From the NCBI GenBank assembly GCA_029891385.1, contig CM057232.1, positions 68,139,824 to 68,203,823 of the forward strand: a stretch of DNA of 64,000 nt. Reading direction: 5' to 3'. Position 1 is the stretch's first letter, and each line of letters begins with the position of its first letter. This document shows positions 52,678 through 62,664 of the stretch, in pieces. Position numbers and translations under genes: made by a program. Below the pieces are notes generated by a model. That model had not been told where the DNA came from. It searched no databases and saw nothing but the letters and a program-made list of their open reading frames with translations. The stretch comes from Erythroxylum novogranatense (taxonomy: Eukaryota > Streptophyta > Magnoliopsida > Malpighiales > Erythroxylaceae).

Positions 52678-53152
52678 CTTCCACGATGACTCCCTCTCTC
52701 CTTGTTTTAGAATTTTCGAAACCTCCCCTTTCATTTGCCTAACACTTGTTTTTATATTAAAAACCTAACTCCCAAACATCAAAACTACGTCGTTTACCTT
52801 TTCCCTTTAAACAAAACAATTTTGTCTCTTATCCTCACATATACGGCTACAACTCATTTTCTTCATCTCTTATACTTTTAATTTTCCTTCTCCTTGTTTT
52901 ACTTAAGCTCAAAGGACCAAACTAGCCCTCCTTAAAAGCCTTAGACTTAAAACACATTGTGCTCTACCCAGAATGCCCTTAAGCCATCTTATTCCTTTCA
53001 ATTTCTAATCAACTAATTCAACTCTAATTTACACTTATTCCATCATTTAATTTCCATTTTCTTAAGAGCTAAACCTCCAAATAATCTAGACATCGCCTCA
53101 AATAATTTAGACATGCTTAAATAATAATAAAAATTCAGGAGCCAACATGTGG

Positions 53153-54372
53153 ACACAGAGTTAAGTGATAATTGGTTGACTTACTTGGAAGACACATGAA
53201 ACACATGCATTGGAGACATATGTCAAACCTTAAAAAGGGACACCTAGGAATTAGGAAAAACATTTCTGTAGCTCCTGTCTTTGATTTCACCGAAACCATC
53301 TACACTTACCTTTTTGCTTTACCTTCACTGAAAACTACATCTTCCTTCTTGCTTTGCCATCACCAAAACCCATTATTTTCTCTCCCCATTTCTAGAATTT
53401 CTGTTGAAGGAATAGAAGTGTTAATCAAGTAAGTAATGCTTTAAGTTTTAGGATAGTGTAACTGATTTCTTTTGAGGTTTTAATATTTGTAACTGGATGC
53501 ATGCATAAAAGGTGTACATTTTCTTGCTTGTGGATTGCTGCATGAGTAAATGGTGTTGATGCATGTGTGGGTGGTGAAAGAAGAAACAAATTCGGTGATA
53601 TGATTAACAAGATGAAGGATCATATATCATACAAGATAAAGGATTATAGTCATTGGAATATGATATATGTAGTATTTTACTGAAAATACATCTATATTTA
53701 GGGCATAACTTGATCTGTGAATATCTAAATTAGATGCCAATCAAACCTGAAATTTGCTTAAGAAAAATATGGAAAATTGATAGGTTTATGATTGACGAGG
53801 GTTTTGATATATGAATGATATGGTGACAAGAATTCGATAAGATGCTTGGGATTGTCATTGAACATACATTGTGCATTTTCAATGTACATAGATGTGCGTA
53901 ATGGCATGTTTATACATTTGTACAAAAAATGTGATATTTGTAAATGTATTTTGTATGATATAGATGAGCACATTGGATGTTAGTTAGACATTGCCAGACC
54001 ATCTAGGCAACAACATATCAGAGGGTATTGTGAGTCAAGCTAGATGATTTTTCCTAGGATTGATTGAATTTGTTTGACTTCCAATTATTAACTATTTATG
54101 ATTTGTTTATGAATTCCAGACTTTAAGTCCGAGGAGTTAATATTTGGGAATGTATTGGAAGGATTCTGATTGCTGTGAAGTTCTGAATGATATTTGAATT
54201 CTCAATGAATGTTGAAGGCTGAACTTAGATCTGATGACTATAAGATTCTAACTGTGCATCATATGTGACTGTTAGATATGGCATATTCTGTATTTAATGC
54301 ATTTCATAAAATACATGCTCAGATAAAGACGTTGTGACCAGAGTAGCCAATATGAAAGCGCTTGCACGTAGA
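53153..54372 (+). repeat. Middle part of solo LTR A
   Basis: The sequence between the array and element C. It belongs to LTR A, since the TGTGG and GCTTT duplications rejoin it to 14852-15226 and 58820-59507. It has no gene; an 86-residue frame (53172-53432) is not recognisable. Confidence 0.75.
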
Positions 54373-54429
54373 GCTTTTGTTGGACCCCGCTTGCTTCCTG
54401 AATCCAACTCTTGCTTGATCATGAAACTT

Positions 54430-54447
54430 GAGCTTGCTTTGATACCA
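54430..54447 (-). other. Primer-binding site, element C
   Basis: In minus sense TGGTATCAAAGCAAGCTC, four bases from the LTR end TGTTGGGACCCC. It matches the initiator tRNA-Met pattern with one change. Confidence 0.8.
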
Positions 54448-55663
54448 TACATGTTGGGACCCCATCCGAACACCGGACCCCAACCGAAAACGAAAACACT
54501 AAACGCATAACAAAGAGGTGGAACGAAGCAAACGATTGATCACAAAGCGAAACAAAATAGACAAAATGCAAATCAAATGTAAACTAACGGATCGGAAATC
54601 AAAGCGAAGCAAAAAAACAAATCGGAATCAAAAGCAGAAACATATCGGAAGCGAACAAAACGGATGTGACTAAAAATCGGATTCTTAATGGAATCGAAAC
54701 AAAAGTAAAACAAACGGATCAATTCTAACTGAAATAAATCAAATCAAATCCGACATCCGAAGCGTGTACTTTAGAAAACTTATCCCGTTGGAAACCTTAG
54801 ACATTACCAATCTAATCTGGTATAAATTTTTTCTTTCTTTCTCATCTTATGCATCTTTTCAAATCTCATACTAATCAAAGCAATGTAATTTCCCCTTTGG
54901 AAAATTCATCTTTAATCAAACTCAAATTACTTGGTTTCTTTTAATTATGCATATCTTAATATCATCTCTAACAAAAATCTTATGCTTATTCTATCTTTAC
55001 CATACAACTAATTTTATTAAAAATTTGGGTAGCATAACGGCTGCATTTTAAGAACCCAAAACCTGCAAAGGGTTTTAAAAATGCACCTCTATAAACCAAC
55101 TCAATCAACAATCCGTATCATTGGACCTCCCGTCCGGAAACCAAATCACAAGCAATCCTATTCAAACACATCCATATTCATATGTAAATCACATTCATAT
55201 CTCAAATCATACACCACTATATACCATTCGAGTTCTTATGCAATTTCATAATCCATACATATCATAATCTATTTACTTACAAATCCTTAATGACTTTTCA
55301 AGCCATTTACTAACCAAATACCAAAATTCAAATATACAAAATACAAAATATGCACCATCGGACAGATAGCTTGACTTTCTTTCATCCAATCTCCCACTCG
55401 AAACCTGAAGATGGGGATGAAAGGGGGGTGAGCTATAGCTCGTGGATAATATATTTATATTCGGTAATAAGCAAAAACCATTTGAAACTTTCATGATTAT
55501 AGCAAAACCTCATTGAAAATTTATAACACATTCATTTCTTAAACTTGTCAACTTGTCAAGCAAATTCCTATTTCACTCAATTCAAACAATCACCAAACTT
55601 ATCAACGCATGAAAACACATAAACACATCATAATGGTTTGGGTAAGTCCATATTCATGACGCA

Positions 55664-55694
55664 CTACACATTCCCATATAATGGTCCTGTGTAG
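55664..55694. other. 31-nt conserved hairpin, element C
   Basis: Outer stem CTACACA / TGTGTAG, inner stem CCAT / ATGG, loop ATA, with the same total length and flanking GCCGTAAAC as the LTR 3 hairpin. Confidence 0.65.
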
Positions 55695-57917
55695 CCGTAA
55701 ACTTGAGAGAGTCCTTGAAGGAGCTCCGTGCCACTAGCGGGCAGGCGAGAGAAGCCTATTCTTGGGTCAACGTGCACGTGACGGTTCTTGAGGGACTACC
55801 ACAAACCCACATAACATGTAATTTATGCACTGAAAACATTTTGCCCAAATGGCACATTCTTGAAAACTTGATTTCATGAGCATGACATATATCATGTGCA
55901 TTTCTAGCATCATTTCACAATTCACATATTTCAATAACCAAAACTCACATAACAATTCTCAATTTTCCCAAAAAAAGAATGCACACTTTATAACATTTCA
56001 AAAACATTCAATCATCATGTCACACTAGTTCACATATTAAATTTTCAATCAAGTAAACATACTGAACTCAAACGAGTATTTCAACTTTATCAAATCATTC
56101 AAAATCCATTGAATAAACAATTCAAATCCTTTATGAAAAATTATCCGAAACAAGTTTAGAAATTTCTTAAATCATTCGAAAAACAATGAATACAACAATT
56201 CATAAATCATCCCAAAATCAATTGATTCAATCATTTGAAAAACAATAGCTTATAAACATGTTTACTTTCTTGGTTTTTCCAAAACGTATAATGAGCTTAT
56301 AATTCGAAATATAAACACATTACCCACCTCATATCCATGCTTAGAGCTTGATTAGAGCTTCAATTTCTCCAATCCTTTCTTTAGTTTTCCTTATCCAAGA
56401 CAAAACCCTAAATCATAAACATCCAAAATTGATCCAATTAAACTATGTATTCTCCAAAATTGACTTGGGAATCCACAAACCCATACCAATCTTAAGCCAA
56501 ATAAACCAAGATCTCATCAAAATTTAACAAGGTAATAATATCTCTTACCTTTTTCTTTCTCTATTTTAGACATTTCTAGGCTTGAAAGGAAACTCTCTTC
56601 ATCCTCCACGTTTTTCCCTTCTTGAACCACTTGAAAATCACTCTTGAAGACCTTGAAAAATCAAACCCTAGCTCTTCTTTCTTCCTTCTCCTTCCTCTCC
56701 ACGACAACTCTCATTTCTCTCTTCTTCTTTCATTTCATTTTCGTGCTTCCTCCTTGCCAAGAACGACAGCCCCTCCTTTTATAGTGCCATGTCATTAAAT
56801 GAATGACAAATGACCAATTTGTCCCTCCACATAAGCCTTAAAACTTAACCCTTTAAGTAAACTTCCAAAACTGCTCCTAAACTTTATTTCAATTTATGCT
56901 TACTTTAGGACTTTTTTTTACCATCAAATTGAAGGAATTTGTCAAAATGTCCTTCTAGAGAATTGTTCCTCATTGTCTTAATTTCATAATGCCACCAAAA
57001 TCATTTAATTTGGTGTACTACATCAAAAGTTATAGTCCAAACATTTCGGACTATTATTTTGCTAAAACATTTCTCAGCACTTTATTTCCATCAAAAAATT
57101 GACATTCTTAAAGACTAAATTAAAACTCGATTTCTTCATAAAAATTGTAAATTTTTCTAGTTTAATCCAAATTAAGAATTACCTCATTTGGATAACTAGA
57201 GCTAACGTTATGGCCAAAATACTTTCAGATTTTTCTAAGTCAAGACTGCACACTAATCTGAACTTCCATTCAGAAATTGAACGTCTTAGGGGCTAAATTG
57301 AATTTCAATTTCTTCATATGACTTGTAGCCCCATGTATTAATTTTATTTTTCCTTAATAATTACTTCAATCGGATCACCACAGATCGAGAATTTCTCAAA
57401 ATACTGAATCATGTTCATAATATTATCCAACTGACTTTGATTAAAATAATCAACCTCTATTTAAGCTAATAAAATTACAAATTTCCCCTGAGGATATAGA
57501 TAATTGTCTTAGGAATCCAACGCTTTGAAACCAAGTCAATCGGATGTCGGACGGAAAAGATATAAACCAAAGATTGGACAAGGTCAGATGAGAAAGGAAC
57601 GTAGCAAAATAAGAAGGAACAAATAGTTCCGATTATCATAAGACGGGAGTGAAAACTCTCTCGATTTAACTGCAAATGATACAAATTTTTATGTCGAGAA
57701 TCACTTCAAGTTATGGACAAAAGAATTCAACATGTTTCTGTCCATAATCATTTGTACCTCTCTTGGCGTAATTGTCATAACTTTTAATCTAGATGTTGGA
57801 TTGATTTCGATCTTAGACTATTAGAAAGTAGACTTCTAGATATACAACTTTCATGAAGACCACAAAATCATATTCGGCCTCTAGAAGTTTCAAAATTTGT
57901 GATTTTCACAAGCTGAC

Positions 57918-57969
57918 CCGTGAATGTCCGTTTAACGGACATGCATGTCCGTTTAACGGACATTCACGG
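57918..57969. promoter_or_regulatory. 52-bp composite palindrome, element C LTR
   Basis: Two 17-bp palindromes (57925, 57946) mirror each other about ATGCAT, and the symmetry extends to CCGTGAA / TTCACGG at the edges. Only one of 26 pairs is mismatched. Two more degenerate copies follow at about 57999 and 58048. Confidence 0.75.
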
Positions 57970-58819
57970 CCTTGGAAGCACCATTTCATCCGAGAAAGTC
58001 TGTTAAACGGACATGAGCAAAAAAAGGGGTCCTTTTGACCCGATAAGGTCCATTAAACGGACTTCCATGTCTGTTTACATGGCTTCCCAAAACCCCTCTA
58101 AACCATTTCCAAAGCTTCCTACATCCAATCTAACATCATATACACCTATAATCTTCACTAATTCACTTATTCAAATGCCTAAACATTTCATAACAATCCA
58201 AACAACAAATTCAATTCAAAACTTCTCAAATCTCAACTTAATTGGTTCATCAAAACCTCAAATTTTCAACATACATCAAAGCTATCACAAACACAAATCT
58301 TATGCAACATCATAACTTGTATCTATCATAACTCTTAACTCCAATCTCTAAAACTTGCATACTTAGTATTATTGGAAAGATAAAAGAACAAGCTACAACT
58401 TCGAAGAAGGCAACTTTAGCCAATTCTATTTCAATTATTCCATAATTTTCCTCGAATCAGCATACACGTTTTTATCCTCATGCAAAACTTAACATTTATC
58501 CCAACTTCACTTCTTCTATTACAGCCTCATTCAAGCAATTCAAATTTGCCATTGGAATTTATCCAACACTTAACCTCAATTTATATGATTTCTTACATTC
58601 AATAGTATCTTGTCATTCACCAAGTTCCTCTGTTGCTTTTTCCTAATATCTTACATATATAACCATGGTTCATGCTTAAGGTTTCTCAACTCATCAACCA
58701 TGCATAATTCACATTCCAATATCAAAATCATCTATAACACAAATTATATACAAAAACACTCATTTACTTTCATTTTCATATTTTTAATTTCCACTCAAAG
58801 TTCGGGGTCCAACAGCTTT

Positions 58820-59507
58820 GCTCCTTATTTTTGATTCTACACATAGAGTTATACTCCGTGATTCTGTTCTGATTGAGCCCAATGGGCCAGTATCTGTATA
58901 CATATGTGATAGGCACTCAGTCACAACATTAATAATGAATCTGAAGTCTTATATGCATTTGTATTTGTAAATATTTGTTCTAATTCACAATGATCACATG
59001 ATATGCAATGTTAATATGAGTATTTGGAATATACATGTTCTGAATGAATATTTGTGAAATATGTGATTTGTGTATATGACCTGGGTAAAATCATCAATGA
59101 TGGTTCGCTTATTGAGTTTGCAAAACTCATAAAAAAACTTACAACGTGGCTTTTCAGATACGAGACAGGAGACCTAGTTTCTTAATCTGGATTAGAGGAA
59201 CATTTTGGAGTAGTTATGACTTAGAGGTCTATCAGCTAACATCAGAAGAATTGTAATTTGTATTTTGTAGTTTTTGTCTAAAACTTGTATAAAGTTTGTA
59301 AAATACAGTGTAAGCTTTCGTGAATGAATGCAATGAAAGGTCTTAAAATTTCATGACTTTTAATTAAGTTAGTTGATGCTATATGTAAGTTGAATTTATT
59401 TTTGCTTTAACATACTATTATCATAAGATACCTACCATTATCATAGGATATGTACTTGAATGTGTTTGGATGTTCGGGTATATACTTTATAGAAGTGGGA
59501 TATTACA
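58820..59507 (+). repeat. Right part of solo LTR A
   Basis: Ends in GGGATATTACA followed by CATAA. Contains the double hairpin at 59095-59135 (GAGTTTGCAAAACTC and an ATCATCAATGATGGTT stretch). No gene. Confidence 0.78.
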
Positions 59508-59512
59508 CATAA

Positions 59513-60072
59513 CTTTTACCCTATTCTAATCTAACTCCAAGTTTTCATTTAACAGCGCTATGGGAATTCCTTCCAACAGGTCCCTGGTTGAATCCACTCA
59601 GATGATTGGCCAAGCCACAAGGGATTTCGAACATAGATTGCTATGTAACTAGATCACCAGAAATCTAGTATTCTATTAGAACTCCATATATACACATCCA
59701 GGATGGAATATTCGAATGTCTTATCTATTCCAAGTTGATGCTAGGTTGCCAATGTTGGAGCAAAAACGGCTTGTTATGGAAGTACCATAGGTCCTCTTCC
59801 AATACTTTCCTAGCTGATACATGATTTGAGAAATTAAAGAAAAATATATGCTCGTTGTTCACTAAGATTTCAGAAAATCCATAATGCTTCCAATTAGAGT
59901 GTCCGTGCTTTCATGGTAGGTTAAGAAACACATTTGTCTTGAAAGAATCCTATGAACGTAGAGTTCCATTGTGTTGCATCATCCTTCAAGGTTTCTAGTG
60001 GCAGAGTCACTATAGGTTGATCCTGTAGTTTGTTGAGAGGGGTATAGTGGAGTTTGGACTCCAAGCTTGAGT
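59513..60072 (-). pseudogene. LINE ORF1 remnant (DUF4283-like)
   Basis: The minus-strand reading from 60072 gives ATQWNSTFIGFFQDK, then RKVLEEDLWYFHNKPFLLQ, HWQPSINLE and IPSWMCIYGVLIEY. This is the order of the DUF4283 domain of plant LINE ORF1, the RNA-binding partner of ORF2 (family pattern W...LVG.F ... GPW....KPL.L..W.P...L.....P.WVRI..LP.EYW). Stops interrupt it. It is cut on the left by solo LTR A at the CATAA duplication and continues at 14851. On the right it is cut by the CACTA element at 60073. Confidence 0.8.
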
Positions 60073-60410
60073 CACTACAACAAAAACATGCATTTTGCGT
60101 CGTCTGCAAAACGTTGTAGAAGCTCTTAAGATGTCGCAGACAACCTTCTACGACGTCTATTAAAACGTCACAATAGACGTCGTAGATGGTGGGTAGGTAA
60201 TGGGTTTCTCCGACGTCTGAGTGAAGACGTTGTAGAAGGCTTATCAATTCTGCGACGTTGATAAAGACGTCAGAAAAGAAGCATATAATTCCTGACGTTT
60301 GGTGAAAACGTCAGGGATTGTTTGCCTTTTGAGGACGTTGGGGAGACGTCGCAGAAACTTGACAATCTGCGACATCTAATAAATAGACGTCGTGGATTGT
60401 CAAGTATTTA
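60073..60410. repeat. CACTA terminal and subterminal repeats
   Basis: After the CACTA end come about a dozen copies, in both orientations, of words such as GACGTCGCAGA, TCTACGACGTC, AAGACGT and AACGTC up to 60400. Arrays of this kind bind the TnpA-type protein in En/Spm elements. Confidence 0.85.
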
Positions 60411-60907
60411 TTAAATTATAATTAATTTATTATAATTTTGGTAAATTTTGTTAATAATGTTTTAATATAAATTAGAAATTCATTATTTGTTTTAATTGAT
60501 CTGAATATTGAATAATTTATAATTTAATCAAATTTAATTATTAATTTTAAATTTTTAAATTTTGGGAAAAATTTTAATTGAATAAATTTGATTTGTTATT
60601 AGCTTTTGTTTAAATATGTTTTAAATTTTCGAAACAATTTTATTTAATTATTTGCTAAATATAAATTTAACTAAATATTAAAATATTATTTATTTAATAA
60701 TTATTAAATATTATTTATGAATAATTTTTTAATAATTCAACAATATTTTGAATATATAATGAATTTTAATAATTATTCATGCATAACAAGACTTGAATAT
60801 TTGCAAACAATTTATTATTTAAATTGCAATTCTCGAATATGTCATAAAACGAAAATTAAAATAAACAAAACGTCATAAGTGTTTAATATATCAAAATGAG
60901 TACATGT
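60411..60907. other. AT-rich spacer inside CACTA element
   Basis: Strongly AT-rich, with many ATTTAATTAT-type words and no coding sequence. It lies between the subterminal repeats and the 3' end of the Ptta gene. Confidence 0.7.
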
Positions 60908-62634
60908 TTAGTCTGAACGAACATTATGTGTAGAACATAAAAGTTCCAATCGATCCTGCATTTCTTTAAATTGTTTAGTCAATTGATCGACTTGAGACGG
61001 CAATTCCTTATTAGCCCTCTTTGACTCTTCTAATTCGTCTCGAGGTCTCTTTCTGGTTGAAGTATGCCCTTATGGTCGAGGCCCAATTCCCATGCCAACA
61101 ATGTAATCTGTTCTCGTGCCCAGGACTTTATCGCACACTTCATCTACTGTCATCAAATGACCTTATTCTATTGAATGTGTCATTCATTACACATTAATTC
61201 CTGGAAAAGTAAGAATTAATTACATACAGATTCTCATTTAACAAATATCTGTAAATGAACTATGTACTCACCCATTTTGCTTCGCTTTTGGCAGTTGTCC
61301 ATTGATCTTTGCTTTCATCATAATGAGTGTGATACCATAGCTTCATCCGGTCACACTCTTCTCCATCCCTGTCACTCTGATGTAAAAAAAAATATTACAA
61401 GAAATGCTTTTCATAAATTTGTAAATGTCAATCAAAGTAAAATATAATTAAAATGATGGTAACTCACAATCTCTTGTCGTATCGCTACAAAGGCCTTGGA
61501 GCCAGAGTTTGATGGACATTTGACCTGACTCCTAGCCAGTTTGGCTTTCCGACTTTTTTCCTAATCATACACGTAGGAAAATCTTTTATAACATCTATAA
61601 ATCACAAATCATAAATACTAAAATATAATTAGTTATGAAAGAAGTTGTGAAATAAAGTTTTTTATCTGAATAAGAACTAACCTTTGTAGCTGATTGCTCC
61701 CAATACTCACATAAATCCATCCACTCCGCCAACGTGACACTATCCGGCTTTACATCCTTTCCGTGCTTGGTAAAATGCCTTTTTAAATTATACCTTTGAT
61801 CTTTAGACCTTAAAACCTCTTCATAGTAACATGGATTTCGTTGTCAGTCCTCATTCCCTTGATTTCCAACTTTTGTTGCAAAAAATTATAAGTTATTGGT
61901 CAACGCTTTAACCAAATGGAAAACACGTACAAATTGGATTGGTTTAGAATACTTACGTCTAACTTATCCAATGCAATGTTCAATTCCTCATCAGTAATTT
62001 TTGAAAATTTTGTTCTTACAGGCAAAGAAGTTTGAGATATCACACCAATCTCACTCGATAATTTGGCAGACTGTACGGAGTTGGTTGGTCGTCCTTCAGT
62101 AGGGGAGATCTCTGTCTCCAATCTTTTACCTATCGCCTTATTAATCTTTGATAATCTATGTCCTTTCGTGACACCCCTTGTTTTTTTTGCATTATTTGTG
62201 GATCCTAAAATAGCAAAAGAATAATTTATAATTAGCATATAACAATTAATGATAAATCTAATTAATGTTAAGATCATACCTGCAGTGCTTGCAGAAGAGG
62301 AGCCCACACCTAAGGAAGAGTGTGATTTATCGTGTCGATAATTAGAAACCGGAGGATTTACTGGTGTCTGATAATTTGAAGCTGGAGGCATCTCTTCAGA
62401 AGTTGACGGAGTGCTAATATTGCGTCGCATATTCAAAATTTGTTCATACTTATCTCTAGGACGAATACTAGGCATAGAATTGACTTCTCTTGGTGTTGCA
62501 GTACTATCAACAGGTGCACGCGTGTGAGCTTGTGCCTGTGTAGGTGTAGGTGCAAGTGCAGGTGTCTTATCTTGTGGTTGTGTACGAGCACATGGCTCAT
62601 TAGCTGCACTTCCAATTAGCTGACGATACCGCAA
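60908..62634 (-). pseudogene. Ptta/En/Spm-type plant transposase gene (TnpA-like), broken
   Basis: Six exons can be traced on the minus strand: 62634-62280, 62204-61957, about 61880-61682, 61560-61469, 61376-61272 and 61200-60908. Introns have good GT/AG sites (for example GTAAGTATT after 61957 and GTGAGT after 61469). The first intron is 75 bp and stays in frame. The start is a Pro/Thr/Gln-rich region. The conserved middle follows: TRGVTKGHRL, EISPTEGRP, AKLSSEIGVI. Then come RYNLKRHFTKHGKD, SEAKW, DEVCDKVLGTRTDYIVGMG, and a C-terminal coiled coil (ESKRANKELPSQVDQL). This matches the Ptta family of CACTA-encoded DNA-binding proteins. In-frame stops in the third exon and in the last exon make it a pseudogene. 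Confidence 0.82.
62205..62279 (-). other. In-frame 75-bp intron of the Ptta gene
   Basis: Exon edge CTGCAG|GTATGATC and acceptor CTATTTTAG|GATCC. The length is a multiple of three with no stop, so unspliced reading also stays open. The encoded residues (MILTLIRFIINCY...) are hydrophobic and unlike the family, which favours an intron. Confidence 0.7.
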
Positions 62635-62664
62635 CTGTAGTTGTGTAGGTACTAAGGTACTAAG

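Larger units (their letters stand above)
49520..53147 (-). repeat. Concatemer LTR 5
   Basis: 3,628 bp, the outermost right LTR. Its end GGAGCCAACA has one change from the GGGGCCAACA of the others. It is followed at once by TGTGG rather than by a polypurine tract, as expected for the true end of the insertion. Confidence 0.9.
15222..53152 (-). mobile_element. Concatemeric LARD-like Ty3/gypsy element: 5 LTRs, 4 internal domains, one TGTGG duplication
   Basis: TGTGG at 15222-15226 and 53148-53152 flank a 37,921-bp block (15227-53147). Within it, LTRs (TGTTGG...CCAACA) start at 15227, 26993, 34495, 42021 and 49520 and alternate with four internal domains. In minus sense each internal domain begins 4 bp after an LTR with an 18-nt site, TGGTATCAGAGCGCCAGT, complementary to initiator tRNA-Met, and ends at a purine tract, AAGAGGGGGAGAAA. 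Net unit lengths are about 7.5 kb. No internal domain encodes gag or pol, so this is a non-autonomous large derivative (LARD-like). The polypurine context (GACGAAATTCTTTTAAGAGG) is typical of chromovirus gypsy elements. The array must depend on proteins made elsewhere. Confidence 0.9.
54452..58814 (-). repeat. LTR of element C
   Basis: 4,363 bp with ends TGTTGGGACCCC and GGGGTCCAACA. In plus order it has the hairpin block (about 55400-56750) and then the palindrome/module block (about 57480-58450). This order is the reverse of that in the array LTRs. No coding sequence. Confidence 0.85.
54373..58819 (-). mobile_element. Element C: deleted gypsy element (LTR + leader + LTR stub), GCTTT duplication
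   Basis: GCTTT at 54373-54377 and 58815-58819 flanks 4,437 bp. Reading the minus strand: a complete 4,363-bp LTR (58814 to 54452), a 4-bp spacer, a tRNA-iMet-type PBS (54430-54447), about 40 bp of leader, and then GGGGTCCAACA (54388-54378), the last 11 bases of a second LTR. The whole coding region and almost all of the 3' LTR are gone. The LTR is related to those of the array: it shares the palindromes, the hairpin block and the CACTAGCGGGCAG block. Confidence 0.88.
14847..59512 (+). mobile_element. Solo LTR A (Ty3/gypsy), split by two nested insertions, CATAA duplication
   Basis: The left end TGTAAACTCCC (14852) and right end GGGATATTACA (ending 59507) are inverted gypsy LTR termini flanked by CATAA at 14847-14851 and 59508-59512. 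Once the array (15227-53147), element C (54378-58814) and their duplications are removed, about 2.29 kb of LTR remains: 14852-15226, 53153-54377 and 58820-59507. The conserved double hairpin at 59095-59135 lies about 400 bp from the right end, in the opposite direction to that in LTR B, which indicates plus-strand sense. It lies in the LINE between ORF1 and the endonuclease. Confidence 0.85.
60073..62664 (-). mobile_element. CACTA (En/Spm) DNA transposon, truncated
   Basis: It starts with the terminal motif CACTACAACAAAAA at 60073, followed by GACGTC-rich subterminal repeats, an AT-rich stretch and a Ptta-type gene in minus orientation. The opposite terminus (ending ...TAGTG) was not found: Sirevirus-like DNA begins at about 62665. 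The element is therefore truncated or was cut by a later deletion. The transposase (TnpD-like) gene is absent. Confidence 0.85.

Noticed and set aside
53172..53432. 86-residue plus-strand frame considered as a small gene
   Set aside because: It lies inside solo LTR A, has no recognisable domain, and has no support from context.
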